A stretch of DNA of 64,000 bases from Ulva prolifera (lineage: Eukaryota > Chlorophyta > Ulvophyceae > Ulvales > Ulvaceae). The position numbers and the translations under genes are program-made. This document shows, piece by piece, positions 21,758 to 34,500 of the stretch. A model generated the notes under the pieces. The model did no database searches. It worked only from the letters and a program-made list of their open reading frames with translations, and was not told the DNA's origin. The stretch covers positions 7,866,807-7,930,806 of the forward strand of contig CM041200.1 of assembly GCA_023078555.1 (NCBI GenBank). The letters are read 5' to 3'. Position 1 is the first letter of the stretch. Every line of letters starts with the position of its first letter.

Positions 21758-24700
21758 AAACCAATCGATTTGCCGACAAAAAATTACAAAAATGGGGAAA
21801 AAACTGACGGCCAGCAAATGGGGTCGTCAATTTCCCCGCGGACAGGAAGGGGTTTCGTGGTGCAAACCGGTCGTTTTCCCGCCAGACTCCGGAAATTTTG
21901 GCTTAACCCCGACGGCGAGCGATCCCGTTGGTTCTCCCGCCAGGAAAAAAATTCAACTGTCGAGCACTGGTCGGGATTGTGGCGTGGGTGCGTTGCGCGG
22001 GGTTGGTGGTCATGTTCTTACGATGCACGATATTTGTCGTGTTTGATTTTTTCTGTGCGGTGCTGTCCGCCTTGCTGCAGCTGTCTGCAGCCTTCAGGGA
22101 TGTTTGTGCCCAAAATGATCTTACAGAAGTATCCCACAAAGCAGGCCTGCGACAATGGAAACTTCGCAGCTCAATCGGAGCAGAGGAAGCCTGAAGACCA
22201 CATGTACAGAAAAGTTTTAATATCTTGACACGGGCCGGAGGGCAGAGCACAACAGTATACCATACCGAACCCGAGGGCTCCGACTCTCGACTTCAAATCA
22301 GGGATACTCGTATGTACATCCAATCCCTAGCTGAGCAAAACCGTGCACTTTGCGGAGTCTGGCGACAGCTTGAAAGCTACCAATTGAGCAATGGTTTCCT
22401 ACACAAAGCAGCTAGTAGCTATATCCCCCTCACCACCGCATGTAGTGCACCGACCCCAAGAACTGCGCACTCGATTGCCATCATGAGATCCTGCACGATC
22501 GTGCCGTGCCTCATGATCAGCAAGGGCTGCACATGCGTGCTCTGACACGCGTTTCACGACATGCTCCCCGCCGGTCTCGACTCGGAGGGGACTCCGGTTC
22601 GGAACTGCGGGCATGCACGGGCTCATGAGTGATCACGCCGCGCGCATGCCGTACACCGCTTGCAAATCAAACGGATGATCTCTGTCCCGATCGCAAGGCC
22701 CGCGGTCAGCTGCAGCGCCGCCGCGCGCATACCTGCAGTTCGCCTTCGCAGCAGTCTGGGTGCGAGTACGTGCACGTGCGAGCCTGCGTGCGCCGGGGCC
22801 GTATCACTTGGAGCTCTAGGTCCACCCTTCACAGATCTGGACTGCTGGTATGGTACAGAACTACACATCTAGCTGTAGACTCCATATGGAGTCCTGATGC
22901 TGCGGCTGGCACAGGAACTACATAGTATGAATAGAACCCCACATCAAGCTGCAAAGGCTCTTGCAACCGTCAGAACCTGGGAGCTGAGCATGGTGGCAAT
23001 GTTCAGAAATCTCTGCGGGGGGTCTGTTGCAGCGTTTGCGTACAGCGATTTACGTCTGCATGTACACCAAGAGGCCTTGCAAGCCATAGAAACAATGAAA
23101 TATCACCTAGCGATACAAAAGTATGGATAAAATTCAGCTGTGGCTGTTCTCCTCACATCTCGGCCGCTCAGATGCCTCGCCCGGTCTGTTGTGAGAAGAC
23201 ATCGCTGCAGGCAGTGTGGAACTGCCGTGCTGTGGCACGCTGCGCCGGGTTGCGATCCAGAAGGTGGAGGACCGCAGCACGCAGCATGCCCAGCTTGCGC
23301 AGCACGGCAGCGCTGCCCGGGCCCTCCCACGGCAGGGGCCGCTCGCCGTGCAGCTGCGCCACCACCTGCATGCGGGCACGTGTCAAACGGTGCTGCCCCG
23401 CCCTCGAGAGCTCTGCCTTCTTTCACCAAGCCAAACCTGAGCTCTGGCTTCTTTCACAGTTGGCAGTTGGGGGCTTGGCATCAGGGGAGTCTGTGAGAAG
23501 CGTAAGGCTTGCAGCGTGTGATGTACTTGAGCAGACTGACATGACAAGTGCCTCATGGCCGGACATGTGTGCACTTTGATCTGGACCACCATCTGGACGT
23601 CCAGTGCAGACCTTGCTTGAAGCTCATGCATGGCGCTGCGGCGGCGTGTGAGCGACGCTGAAGCATCGAGAGTGTATGCGCACCATACACATTTTAATTG
23701 TAAACAAACAACACAAATGTATTCCTGTTCATTCAGAGTTGGCATGGTCCATTACTTATGTACATAAGTAATATAAGTATATATCGATATACCTTCTTCA
23801 CTTTGCAAGCTTGTGGCAGGAGTGTTTTGCTAGGCATCCCATGCAGCTGGAGCAGCACACACCGCTGCAGTGGGAGTGACAAAGTTTGTACGTAATACTA
23901 CTTGTAAGTGTTTGATTGGCACACCTGGGCTTGGCCACCGGCGGCCAGGTCAAAGGCCCTCCACCCAGACAGTGTTTCAAACGCAATCACCCCCAGCGCC
24001 CACGTGTCCATGGACGCCTCAGCCAGCACGCTTCGCTGCCCGGCCACGAAGGCGTGCACCACCTCCGGCGCGGCGTACGCGAGGGTAAAGTTCACTGGGA
24101 CGTCTGTGCCAGTGCGGGCGGCGCGCGAGAACCCTGCGACGGACCAGCGGCGGGTCGCGTCCATGAGGAGGACCTTGGAGGGCTTGAGGTCGCAGTGCAC
24201 GTAGCCGGCGTCATGCAGGCACGCTAGGCGCTGCGCGACGCTGGACAGCATCTGCAGCACACAGCATGCATGGCCATTGGCATGGCGTCGTGGATCTCTA
24301 TCCGGAGAGCGTGCATCCCTCGTCCCCGCTATGCGCAAGCCAGAACCAGATAGCACGCTCACATGACACCACCATGACTGAACGTCATGCATACGCGCCT
24401 TTGGCTGCCACAGCAGCGCCATGCATGAACATTATTGTGAAAAAGGCATTGCCAGAACGACTGCCAGATCTAGACGTCTAGACCAGCTGAGCAAACATGC
24501 TGCCTCGTCCACATGGCTCTGGGTAGATACCAGTTGGACGCACCGCAAGTTCCAAGAAAAGGTCCGGGGGGCCTCGCGCCGACCACTCGAGCAGCGACTG
24601 CCCCTTCGCCATCACCAGCATCGGCGGCAGCCTCCTCCCACCTCCTACCCGCAGCCGCCCGTCCGCGTTTTCCACTAGCTTGTGCACCTCCGGCAGGAAA

Positions 24701-26439
24701 GTGTCCGCCGGGGGTGCGGACTCCGGCGCCGCCCGAGCCGCCGCCGCCGCGGCTGCCGCGGCGGCCGGGGAGAGGTGCATGCGGAGGTCCGGGAGGAAGG
24801 CGGCGAGGAGCGTGGCCTCTGCGCGGAAGGCGGCCAGAGACAGAAACAACTTGACGACGTGGGGAGAGCCATCCTCATCGTCGAGTGCAGGCTGCACGAT
24901 GGTGTGGCCTGCATGTACATACGTAGCGTGCTGGTTTGCTTGTTGTGCATTGCACACATGCATTGTACAAATCACTTTCCACATCGGCGCACGCCGTAGT
25001 GCCGCTGAGGCGCTTAAATGCGTTGAGGCAACTGTGAACATCAGGAAAGTCGATCGTCAAATGATACATATATGCTTACGTATACGTGGCTGTTTGTGGT
25101 TCTGGAATGAAGTGACTCTGCGCGGCAGCGCATGCGCAGGAGCAGTTGTCAACACGTGTGTGCGTATGTGTTTGTGTAGGACCCTGAACTTAATTGAATG
25201 ATGCTGTGAATGGATGGTTCTGGCCGAAGGGGGCACTAGAGCGCACAGCCATGCATGCATGTGCCCCGCGGCAACACCTCAAAACGCCCAAGCAGCAGCT
25301 CTGCTCCATCTCGGTACGTGTCCAACTGCCGCATCGCTACCGCCACGCGCCGCTGCTGCTGGCGTTGGAGAGCTCTCGCATTCACCGGTGGCTCCGCAGA
25401 CTGGCATGGCTCCCACCCGACACCCGCCATCGCCCCTCCCTCGGCGAGCTCCACATGCTTGATGTACGACGTCCTCGCGGCCGCGCTGCGGTGGCGGTCT
25501 CGGCGAAACACAAGCCACAGCACGAGCGCAACAGCAAAACACAGCGCAACAGCGGCCGCACAGACTCCAGCGATTGCACTGCCACTTGGGGTGTTTGCCG
25601 GCGCCATTGCATGGGGGGCTTGTGGGGGGCTCGATGGCCGCATCAGCGCGTCTGCGGCAGAGAATGGGGGCTGCAGCTGAGGCGGCGGCGTCGGGGATGG
25701 AGACAGGGGGGCGGGAAGTATGTATGGCGGCCAGTCTTTGGGGGTCGGGGGGTGGGCTGGCAGTACCTGAAGGTCACACTGCTAGTACTACTTAGTAATT
25801 GTTATTTTTATTTGTTTGATTATGATGGGATGCTTCACACGGCACCGGGTCCTGTGATAGCATGCAGCAATGGCGTCACTGGCAGTGGCTGCAGCTACGC
25901 AGAGGAAGTGGAGCCGTATGCAAGCTCGAGCGCTCGGGGAGCCGGCCAAACGGAACACGCAGCGTCCTTCCAGTTCCATGTGTGAGCGGCACGCTGTCGT
26001 CAAGCAGACGAGCAGCATCCCCGGTACGTGTACGAAGCTGAAAGCGATGTCGCAGCATTGCATGCACACATCGAACAGTCATCATCCGCAGACGTCCGAT
26101 TGAGATGCAGTTGCTGAAACCTGCGTGCTGTACACTTTATGTGATTGTGTGTGAGCGCCTATCGCAAGAGATCTGCTGTATTTGTCTGCGCTCGTTTAGC
26201 TTCGGGGGACTTCTGTAAAACGACTAAACAGTGTAGCATCACAGCCGCACACGGCTGGCGCTGGGGGAAAGCTCACCGCTCGGAGAGCCGCCAACCACGG
26301 GTCGTCCGGCCCAATCATGGGCCAAGGCTCCCGATCAAACTGACCCGTTCCTAGATCAATATCCAGCAGAATATCATCGTGGACAGGCTCATCCTCCATG
26401 CGAAGGGGTCCTGCATGCATGCACTACAAGAAACACGGC

Positions 26440-29400
26440 AGCCCCAAGGTTCAACAAGGTGCCCCATATGGATTAGGGGCTGTTGGGTTGAGAGGTGAAC
26501 AGCCCCAGTCTTCATTTGGGGCTGTTTCGCTGGCTGGCGTCCACGGGCGCTTTGATCACATGCCGCACCAAGGCAATAAGGTAGACATTTGGCACACCAC
26601 AGCTACGGGGCCTTTAAACGGCGAACACCCAAGTGGGACATATGGGGCACATTCGTGAACGCTCCAAGGGGCGCTTTTGGTCGACTCGCACTGTCCTCTA
26701 AGCTACGCACATCTAATGCAGCAGGGTGTATTGCCACTGGTATGGTCTACACATTGTTTGACTGGCATGCGCGTGCTGCGAAGCGTGGTCCTTTGAAGTG
26801 CTGGCTCGTTTTCACGCACTTGTATGGACAGACCCGCCCACGCGCTGAGCGCGCGCTCCATAGCCCTACTATGACTAGTACTGGATACAAAAGCAGAGCG
26901 CTGAGTTTTGTGCGACTTGATCGCTGTTCCAGTGGCCGTCGTCGAGAGGGAGGCATGCCTTCACGCACACTCGTCACCACTTACGATGTCGCCCTCAAGT
27001 GAAGGGTCTCGGTCTCGCAGCTGAGTTGGCTCAGTAGATTCAAGCGGTTAACAAAGCCTCCAGCACCCTCATGCACATTGAATCACCTTCAGTAGCCTTC
27101 TGAAGTTCGTGCTTATTCAGCGACTGTTGCGTGTACGTACACTGTCTCGAAGTACTACAGCGCTTAGTAGCTACAGCGCTTGCTAGCCGATCACTTCAGG
27201 GCGTCGACAGTAAGCTTCGCAAGATCAGACTCTGTTATAGAATACGGTGTTCGAATCATCAGGTTTTGGCAATGTTCGGCTCTGCTGTAGACACACTACG
27301 GCGGTACCACCGTCGCTGGCAACTAGGCGTGGACGTATCACCGCCATCAAGGCCTCGATGAAGACGTTCATACAATCGTGTTCGCTTTGATTGGTGTGTT
27401 CTCTCTGTGCGGGATTGCTTCAGAACGTCAACAGATTATGTGAGCGCCGATTGCAGAAGTCTGGATGGCCTCCCCATGTAGCCTACGCTGCTCACTGTAG
27501 CGACATGGGCATTCTCCATGGAGCTACTCTCGAGAAGAGTGCAATGACATCGACTTCTGTGCAGGGATGCTGGCATACCAGCGTTCGGACTTGACCACCG
27601 GACATTGGGCCTTCTCAATGATTTAGTTGCAGTCCAACAAAGCCAGCTCGGACGATTTTTTGTGTCAGGTGCAATCAACCACCTCCAGGTAGATTCTGCT
27701 GGTCTTCACACTCGATACTGATTCATGCCAAGAGCACTGGGGCATTGAAGCATGTTGCTGCAGCCATGTCAGATAAGCTGCCCCGGGGTGCAGCAAATCA
27801 CGAGCAGCTCCGCTGCAATTCAGCAAATCCAACGCACCCTCTCGTAGGTACGTGAATCCTTATCACACTTTCGGCCAGTACAGAGTCTGTGTTTTCTGTG
27901 AGCGCTAGCTATGCACTTGTTGATGCCTCGGCTCTGCTACCACTGACCGTGCGTGAGAGTGTGTGCACATGTTTTGCGACAAAGTGCGCCATGTCAGCTA
28001 CGACAGACAGTTGCATTGTTGCCTACTCTTTCATTCATGGCTGCTTCAGCAATGATGGGACACATTTGCCGTCCATAGTGCGCCATGCCAGCTACGGTAG
28101 ACAGTTGCATCGTTTCCCACTTCTTCATTCGCAGCTGCTTCAGCAATGCTGAGACATAGACTAGCATGCAGGTCAGCCGCATACAAACACTGTCGGGATG
28201 CCGGACACTGATTTCAACCTGCCATGTGCAAAGGTATGCTGCCCATCAGTGCAGAGACCATTGCAGATAGAGCCCATTGCTATTTCAGCTGTGAACCATA
28301 GCCTACCTCGGTATATCAAGACTGAGCTCCTCTGAGTGTGCAGAGATTGAGAACTACGCGGCATCAACACAAGAAGTAAGACGCCCCACCTGTTCCAGTG
28401 CCAGACATGCACGCAGATGCACAATGCTGCATGTTTTTGCAGGTCATTCTTCTCTTTTGGTTATGGTAGCATTTATCTGCCTTATGCAGGCCCTACCAGC
28501 GTACGGTTTTGATGAGAAGGCCAACTCGAGTACAGTGTAATCTGAAGCAGCTTCAATATAGTCTGATGCTCTGATGATCATGCCTGTACAGCCGTGCTGT
28601 AGCAGGCTATGCCATAATGTAGTGCTTGCTGATCCTCACCATTGCAGTGCATTGTTTTCTGCCCCAAATAGTATTATGTGATGTTTCTGCCCCATTTTCG
28701 GGATATGTGCCCCATATTCGAGCAAAAGTGTCAGTATGCCATGTACTCTTGCATCCCACAATTCATTAAGGACACAATCATGCTCCTCTTGGTGCTCAAT
28801 CACACAGGGCTGCCACAGCCTTTACAAGCCTGTAAAAAGCTCATTTGCGCAGTACAAACGCAAGCAAACACGCAAGTGTTGTCAAAGTAATGATGTGACA
28901 GTACAACAACTTATTGGGCAAGATTGTGGCCGCTGTCGCCGTCCAGATCTATGGCATCGTTGCATGTACCAGCCGCGAGCAACCGATGCATCTCTCGGCA
29001 TGATCAGAAGATGCGAGACAACGCTGCGTACAAAGCCTGGTAGTGTGCATACACTTTGCTATCATCTGTATCAATACCGTGCGTCGAAACCAGGTCGCAA
29101 TCGTCCTCCTGCCACAAGTGCTGTTCACCAAACATGCTTGGTGCTGTTCGTCACGCACCGCCCAATGCGCCGAGCCAGCGCCGTTTCACGCACTTTGTCC
29201 TGCTACAAGCAAGACAGTATATTTATTAGTTGAATGGCGTTCGCGTTACTGAAGTCTATCCCGTATTGGGCTGGATCGCGCAGTTGATCGCATCTGCCCC
29301 ATGCCAGGAGCAGCCCAAGGGCGCTAGCATTAGTGCCCATATATCTAGACAGATCTGTCCCATACGTCCGAGATCAGCACCAAGCTCCCAGTCAAAAACT

Positions 29401-29600
29401 GCCCCAACTGCACGCACAGGGCAGTCGAGATTCTTGTAGTGATGCGGGATTTCTACATGAGGGCCGTGGCCACAGATGACACGGAAGGCCATCGCAGCTG
29501 TGAGCTAGTACTGTGCACATCATGATCCGCCACATGATATATACATCAGGTTGCAGTCATCGGCCACGGTGATGAACCAAGTCGACCTGCAACGGCCAAG
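26440..29600. other. Extra DNA of about 3.1 kb in a gene C intron
   Basis: The matching intron of gene B is 372 bp, and its outer parts resemble the edges of this intron, so about 3.1 kb appears inserted here. I see no transposase, reverse transcriptase or LTRs. It contains an imperfect tandem duplication (27984-28156) and generally lower GC than the exons. The target-site duplication was not resolved by eye. Confidence 0.55.
27984..28156. repeat. Imperfect tandem duplication, about 94-bp unit
   Basis: GTGCGCCATGTCAGCTACG..CTGCTTCAGCAATG occurs at 27984 and again at 28078 with scattered substitutions. It lies inside the enlarged intron of gene C. Confidence 0.75.
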
Positions 29601-30145
29601 CAACGGCTCTGTCAGACTGCGTCACAGTATCTCACGTGTACGTGTACATGCAAGCTCCCCGTGTGGCCCCACCACCCTCCAGCAGGTTGCGGGCTGCAAG
29701 GAGTTCAAGCTCCCTCCCAATTCTGGCAGTGTGACATGCGTACTATATAGTATATGGCATACAGCGTCCAGCGCAGCATGCGTGCTTCGTACCTCTGCGC
29801 GCATCGAGATCTAGATCTGCCTCGCCTGGAGCCTGGGCGGCCGCACAGGCGCGGCTGCGGGCATATGCCTGCTCTCGGACCGCAGCGGTCGCTGCGGGGC
29901 ATCCGGGGCGCCAGGCGCCTTGCGTCACAAACACAAACGCGTTCGCGCAATCGCTCATGGCGGCGTCGCGGATGCGGAACTCCTCCCGAAACACGCCACG
30001 GTCGGCTGCAGGCACCGGCTCCAGCGGCACATCATACGCCTCGTCATCCTCCGGATATGTGGCGGTTCCGGGCGGGTACAAGAACACGCGCCCGCAGCCA
30101 GGCACAGGGAAGCTTGGTATCGACAACATCTCAAGATAGTCATGA

Positions 30146-30165
30146 CCATCAATGATCATTGATGG
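30146..30165. repeat. 20-bp palindrome at the gene C frameshift
   Basis: CCATCAATGATCATTGATGG is a perfect palindrome at the place where gene C carries 19 nt more than gene B. The minus strand reads TTINDH then TGA. The insertion therefore looks templated from the adjacent ACCATCAA. Confidence 0.85.
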
Positions 30166-30366
30166 TTGTGCTGACCACAGCGCCGGCTTGGAGGGTGACG
30201 TTGGCGAAGGAGACGTTGGAGAAGCGGACGGTGCCGTCAAATGACACGTCGGCGAGCTCCACAGGCAGGCGCATGCTGCGGAAGACGGTGTTGCGGATGT
30301 TGGCGACCGCGCTGTAGAGAATCGTGAGAGGGGAGCGGTACCCTGCCCAGTCCGAGAACACGCACC

Positions 30367-31542
30367 CTACAGCACCAGCACGCGGCGTTGTCCATGTGCA
30401 CAGCGTCTGTACACGTCCTGGCTCATGTTACAAGGGCGGGCCTGACAAGGGCGGATAGGTCGGAGCAGAAACAGTCGCCTTTTGATGTGATTTCAACCGA
30501 AATGACCATGTTCAATATGATATTGACGCATGATATGCTTTATCCGGTTCGTTGTGGTCTACGGACGCAGTTGCACTGTGCCTGTCTTCGAGGATGACTC
30601 GGTCGGCCAGCGCTGTTACGATGCTCACGAACAGCGCGATCAAAGCGTGTATATCCTTTCACGGGAACATATTTGGTTACATTCAGGCTTAACTTGGGCT
30701 CTGGAGACTCGCGGCCTTTCTGGAGGTCAATCAGCCTGAGGACACACTTGGGCAGAGCTTAGGACGGCTGCGTGTCACCGCTAGAAGCTAATCCGTCAGT
30801 GATACAAAATTAAACCTACCATGAACATGTTTACCAATTTGCTCAAAGTAGTACACTGCTGGGGAGGCGCATTTCGAAAGGCGCTTTTGTCCAGTGCGCT
30901 CCATGGGCGCTGCGTTTGTTGTCTTTGTCATTCAATGCGGCGAGGGTAGTCATCGTGTGCGGAGGCGCTCATGTGCTCGTCTGTGCTGCATGGATGTGTG
31001 CTGCCCCCGTCTGTGGCCTGCGGTGCTACCTGGCTCAGTCCTTGTATCACTGAAAGCGAGCACATCGCCCCCGCAAGCACGGAAGAAATAGAGTCCATCT
31101 CGATTCCCTTGCTGCAGGTGAGCGATGATATGAAGAGGGGGCGCGCGGGTGAGTCTGGCGGGCGCCTGGCGCTGTCCGGCCTGGTGCGCTGTGGGTCTGT
31201 GGGGAGGTCGTATACACCGCGGCGCCTCGTGGCTCTGACTTGGATGAAGCACCGTTTCGTCCGTCGCATCGGCTAGTCTGTCGCGTCCAGACATCCCTAC
31301 TAGGATAGTACGCAGAAATCATGAAACAGCAGGCCTCATCAGGGGCACGCTATCCATTTTGTCCTACGGGACTCGTCGAATACACAGTTGTCGAATACAT
31401 AGTTTGGCAATTCCCCGTTGAGACCCTTTCCCGTTGGCAAAACCCCTTGCCACCTGGCAACAAGTTGTTGACCCCGCGGATATCTTGCAGAACAGAAGCG
31501 GTAGACATAAGCTCGCGACATAAGCTCGAAAGCGCTCGGTGC
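30367..31542. other. Spacer between gene C and gene B
   Basis: No exon of the ectodomain family (GNCS or ALDIEIR motifs) was found here on the minus strand, so gene C lacks its 5' part. A string GTGCGCTGTGGGTCTGTGGG at about 31186 recurs at 42271. No other gene seen. Confidence 0.5.
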
Positions 31543-34500
31543 TCAGAGACCGCGCCCGGTGTGCTGCGAGAAGGCGTCGCTGCAGGCGGTGTGGAACTGC
31601 CGTGCTGTGGCGCGCTGAGCTGGGTTGCGCTCAAGGAGGCGGAGGACCGCAACTCGCAGCATGCCCAGCTTGCGCAGCACGGTGTCGCTGCCCGGGCCCT
31701 CCCACGGCAGGGGCCGCTCGCCGTGCAGCTGCGCCACCACCTGCACGCCGCGGCACGTGTGCTGCCCGCCGGCTCACTGATCTGAAACAGAAGGTCATGA
31801 GAAGCAAGAGGATCATGTGCTGAAGTAACTGAGTAGGCTGATGTATCTGAGTAGGCTGATGTATCTGAGTAGGCTGATGTAGCCTTAGGCCCGGGCCAAC
31901 AGTTTTGATCTGATCATGAAGAGATCAGGCCCTGTGTGGCACAGATTCGGATGCATTGGCGGTACATGTGCACGTCTTCTGATGATCAAACGTGCATTGC
32001 ACAGAGCAATTTCTTGTCTGAATGTCGCCCGGATTCTCAGAACAAATCTCTTGTGTGAATAGCGTCAGCGCCCTCAGGCATATGGCGAGAGAGTTCTGTG
32101 CATCTGCGGCAGTAGCTCCACTGCAGCGATCTCGGCGCACCTGCGCTTGGCCGCCTGCGGCCAGGTCAAAGGCACTTACCCCTGACAGTGTTTCAAACGC
32201 AATCACTCCCAGCGCCCACGTGTCCATGGACTGCTCCGCCGGCGCGCTGCGCTGCCCGGCCACGAATGCACGCACAACCTCCGGCGCCGCGTACGTGAGT
32301 GTGAAGTTCACTGGGACGTCTGTCCCAGTGCGTGCGGCGCGTGAGAACCCTGCGACGGACCAGCGGCGGGTCGCGTCCATGAGGAGGACCTTGGAGGGCT
32401 TGAGGTTGCAGTGCACGTAGCCGGCGTCGTGCAGGCACGCAAGGCGCTGCGCGATGCTGGACAGCATCTGCAGCACACAGCATGCATGGCCATTGGCATG
32501 GCGTTGGGGATCTCTATCTGGAGAGCGTGCATCCCTGGTCGCCGCTACAGTGTACGCGCAGCCTGAAAACCAGATAGCACGCTCACATGACACCACCATG
32601 ACTGTACGTCATGCATACGTGCCTTTGGCTACCGCAGCAGCGCGGTGCATGTACAGCAGTATGAATTTAAAAAGGCATTGCCAGAACGACTGCCAGACCA
32701 GCTGAGCGAACATGCTGCCTCATCCACATGGCTCTGGGTTGATTACAATTGGGCGCACCGCAAGTTCCAAGAAAGGGTCCGGGGGGCCTCGGGCCGACCA
32801 CTCGAGCAGCGATTGCCCCTTCGCCATCACCAGCATCGGCGGCAGCCTCCTCCCACCTCCTACCCGCAGCCGCCCGTCCGCGTTTTCCACTAGCTTGTGC
32901 ACCTCCGGCAGGAAAGTGTCCGCCGGGGGTGCGGACTCCGGCGCCGCCCGAGCCGCCGCCGCCGCGGCTGCCGCGGCGGCCGGGGAGAGGTGCATGCGGA
33001 GGTCCGGGAGGAAGGCGGCGAGGAGCGTGGCCTCTGCGCGGAAGGCGGCCACAGACAGAAACAGCTTGACGACGTGGGGAGAGCCAACCTCATCGTCGAA
33101 TGTGGGCTGCACGACGGTGTGACCTGCATGTACATGCATGGCGTGCTGACGTGTGTATTATGCATTGCACACATGCACTGGAAAAACATGTTCCGTCCAC
33201 ACTTGTGCAGGTCAACATGCACATGTTCATGTTGCCAAGGCACATGAATGTGTGAAAGTCCAATGGTAGAGCGGTCTTATCACTGGACTTTCACAGAATG
33301 CCACCCGGAGTCCGGAGACTTCAGCGAAGTCGATCGCCTAAGTCAATCTGCGTGACCTGGGACATGTGGTTGTGGAATAAATTGATCTTCAACACGGTAA
33401 CAATTGTCAACACTGTGTGCATCGGTAGAACCCTGAACGAAGTTGTAGTCTGATGATTCTGGCCGAATTCGAAGGCACTAGAGCGCACTGCCATGCATGC
33501 ATGTGCCCCGCGGAAGCAGCTCAAAACGCCCAAGCAGCAGCTCCGCTCCATCCCGGAACGTGTCCAACTGCTGCATCACCACCGCCACGCGCCGCTGCTG
33601 CTGGCGTTGGAGAGCCCTCGCATTCACCGGTGGCTCTGCAGACTGGCATGGCTCCCACCCGACACCCGCCATCGCCCCTCCCTCGGCCAGTTCCACATGC
33701 TTGATGTACGACGTCCTTGCGGCTGCGCGGTGGTGGCGGAAACGGCGGAATACAAACCAAAGCATGATTGCAGTCGCGGCACTGAGCGCGATAGCAGCCG
33801 TCGTGATGCCGGCGATTGTGCCGCCACTTGGGGTCATTGCCGGCGAACTGCTTTGGGGGCTTGATGGCTGCATCAGCGCATCTGCGGCAGAAAACGGCGG
33901 CTGCAGACGGGGCGGTGGTGGCAGGAGCGGAGGACAGGGGTTGGGAAGTATGTATGGTGGCCACTCGTCGGGGGTGGGCCGGTGGGCTGGCAATGCCTGC
34001 AGGGCACACATTGATGTATTGTGCGCGGCCCCTCCGGCCCCTCCGGCCCCTCCGGCTTTTTCCTTTGTAACACATTGCTGTATTGTGCGCGGGGCACCGG
34101 GTCTAAATTTAGCAACTTGAATGGCGTCAGTGACTGCGGGAGCGCCGTGCCAGTGGGGGCACGTGGAGGCCTGCCATGCATGCCATGCAGTGCCCCGGCA
34201 CTCTGGCCGTTCGGCACACGCAGCGCTGTGGTCAGGTGCTGGTTCCATGTATGCATGAGCGGCATGTTATTTCCAAGCAGATGCGTCGCAATCCCGGTAT
34301 GGCTATTTCAGGAAGCTGAAGTTAATGATGCAGCAATGACTCAAGCTTGAATAGCCATCAGCTGAAATTCATCCAATTTCAACACAATTGCCGCTACGTG
34401 TCTAGCACCGCAACGGTAGATACAAGCATATGGTGGGTGTGGGATGCACCCCATGGGTGAGCTCACCGCTCGGAGAGCCGACAGCCAGGGGTCGTCCGGT

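Larger units (their letters stand above)
18553..23167. other. Spacer between gene A and gene C
   Basis: No supported gene; ORFs of up to 257 codons lack domains and compete on both strands. The spacer holds C tracts at 20956-20976 (21) and 21338-21372 (35), a TTGGGCTTGCGC-type minisatellite at 21608-21757, and a stretch at 21770-21970 similar in composition and wording to 9960-10045. Any signal-peptide exon of gene A should lie in its first part, and the 3' UTR of gene C in its last part. Confidence 0.5.
23168..30366 (-). pseudogene. Gene C: truncated, frame-shifted copy of gene B
   Basis: Exons matched to B (minus strand): 30366-29793, 26410-26277, 25766-25247, 24908-24544, 24251-23925, 23365-23168. 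The first two ectodomain exons are missing; the next gene's last exon lies only 1.2 kb upstream. The first remaining exon is 574 nt against 555 in B. The extra 19 nt sit at about 30146-30165 as a palindrome, add an in-frame TGA just after TTINDH, and shift the frame. Downstream exons remain open: the CCC-AAA-GAC-TGG stalk (PKDWPP), a transmembrane segment ending LWLVFRR, kinase Lys in HVVKLFL, HCDLKPSK, and DFG replaced by GFS. Exons 5-7 have exactly B's lengths (365, 327, 198 nt). The intron 29792-26411 is 3.4 kb against 0.4 kb in B. A transcript starting inside could still make a membrane pseudokinase fragment. Confidence 0.85.

Noticed and set aside
25194-25985. 263-codon plus-strand ORF
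   Set aside because: Antisense of gene C transmembrane exon.
33254-33297. tRNA-like string (TGGTAGAGCGG) within a GTGAAAGTCCA hairpin
   Set aside because: Resembles a D-arm but there is no T-arm or acceptor pairing; read as a simple inverted repeat.
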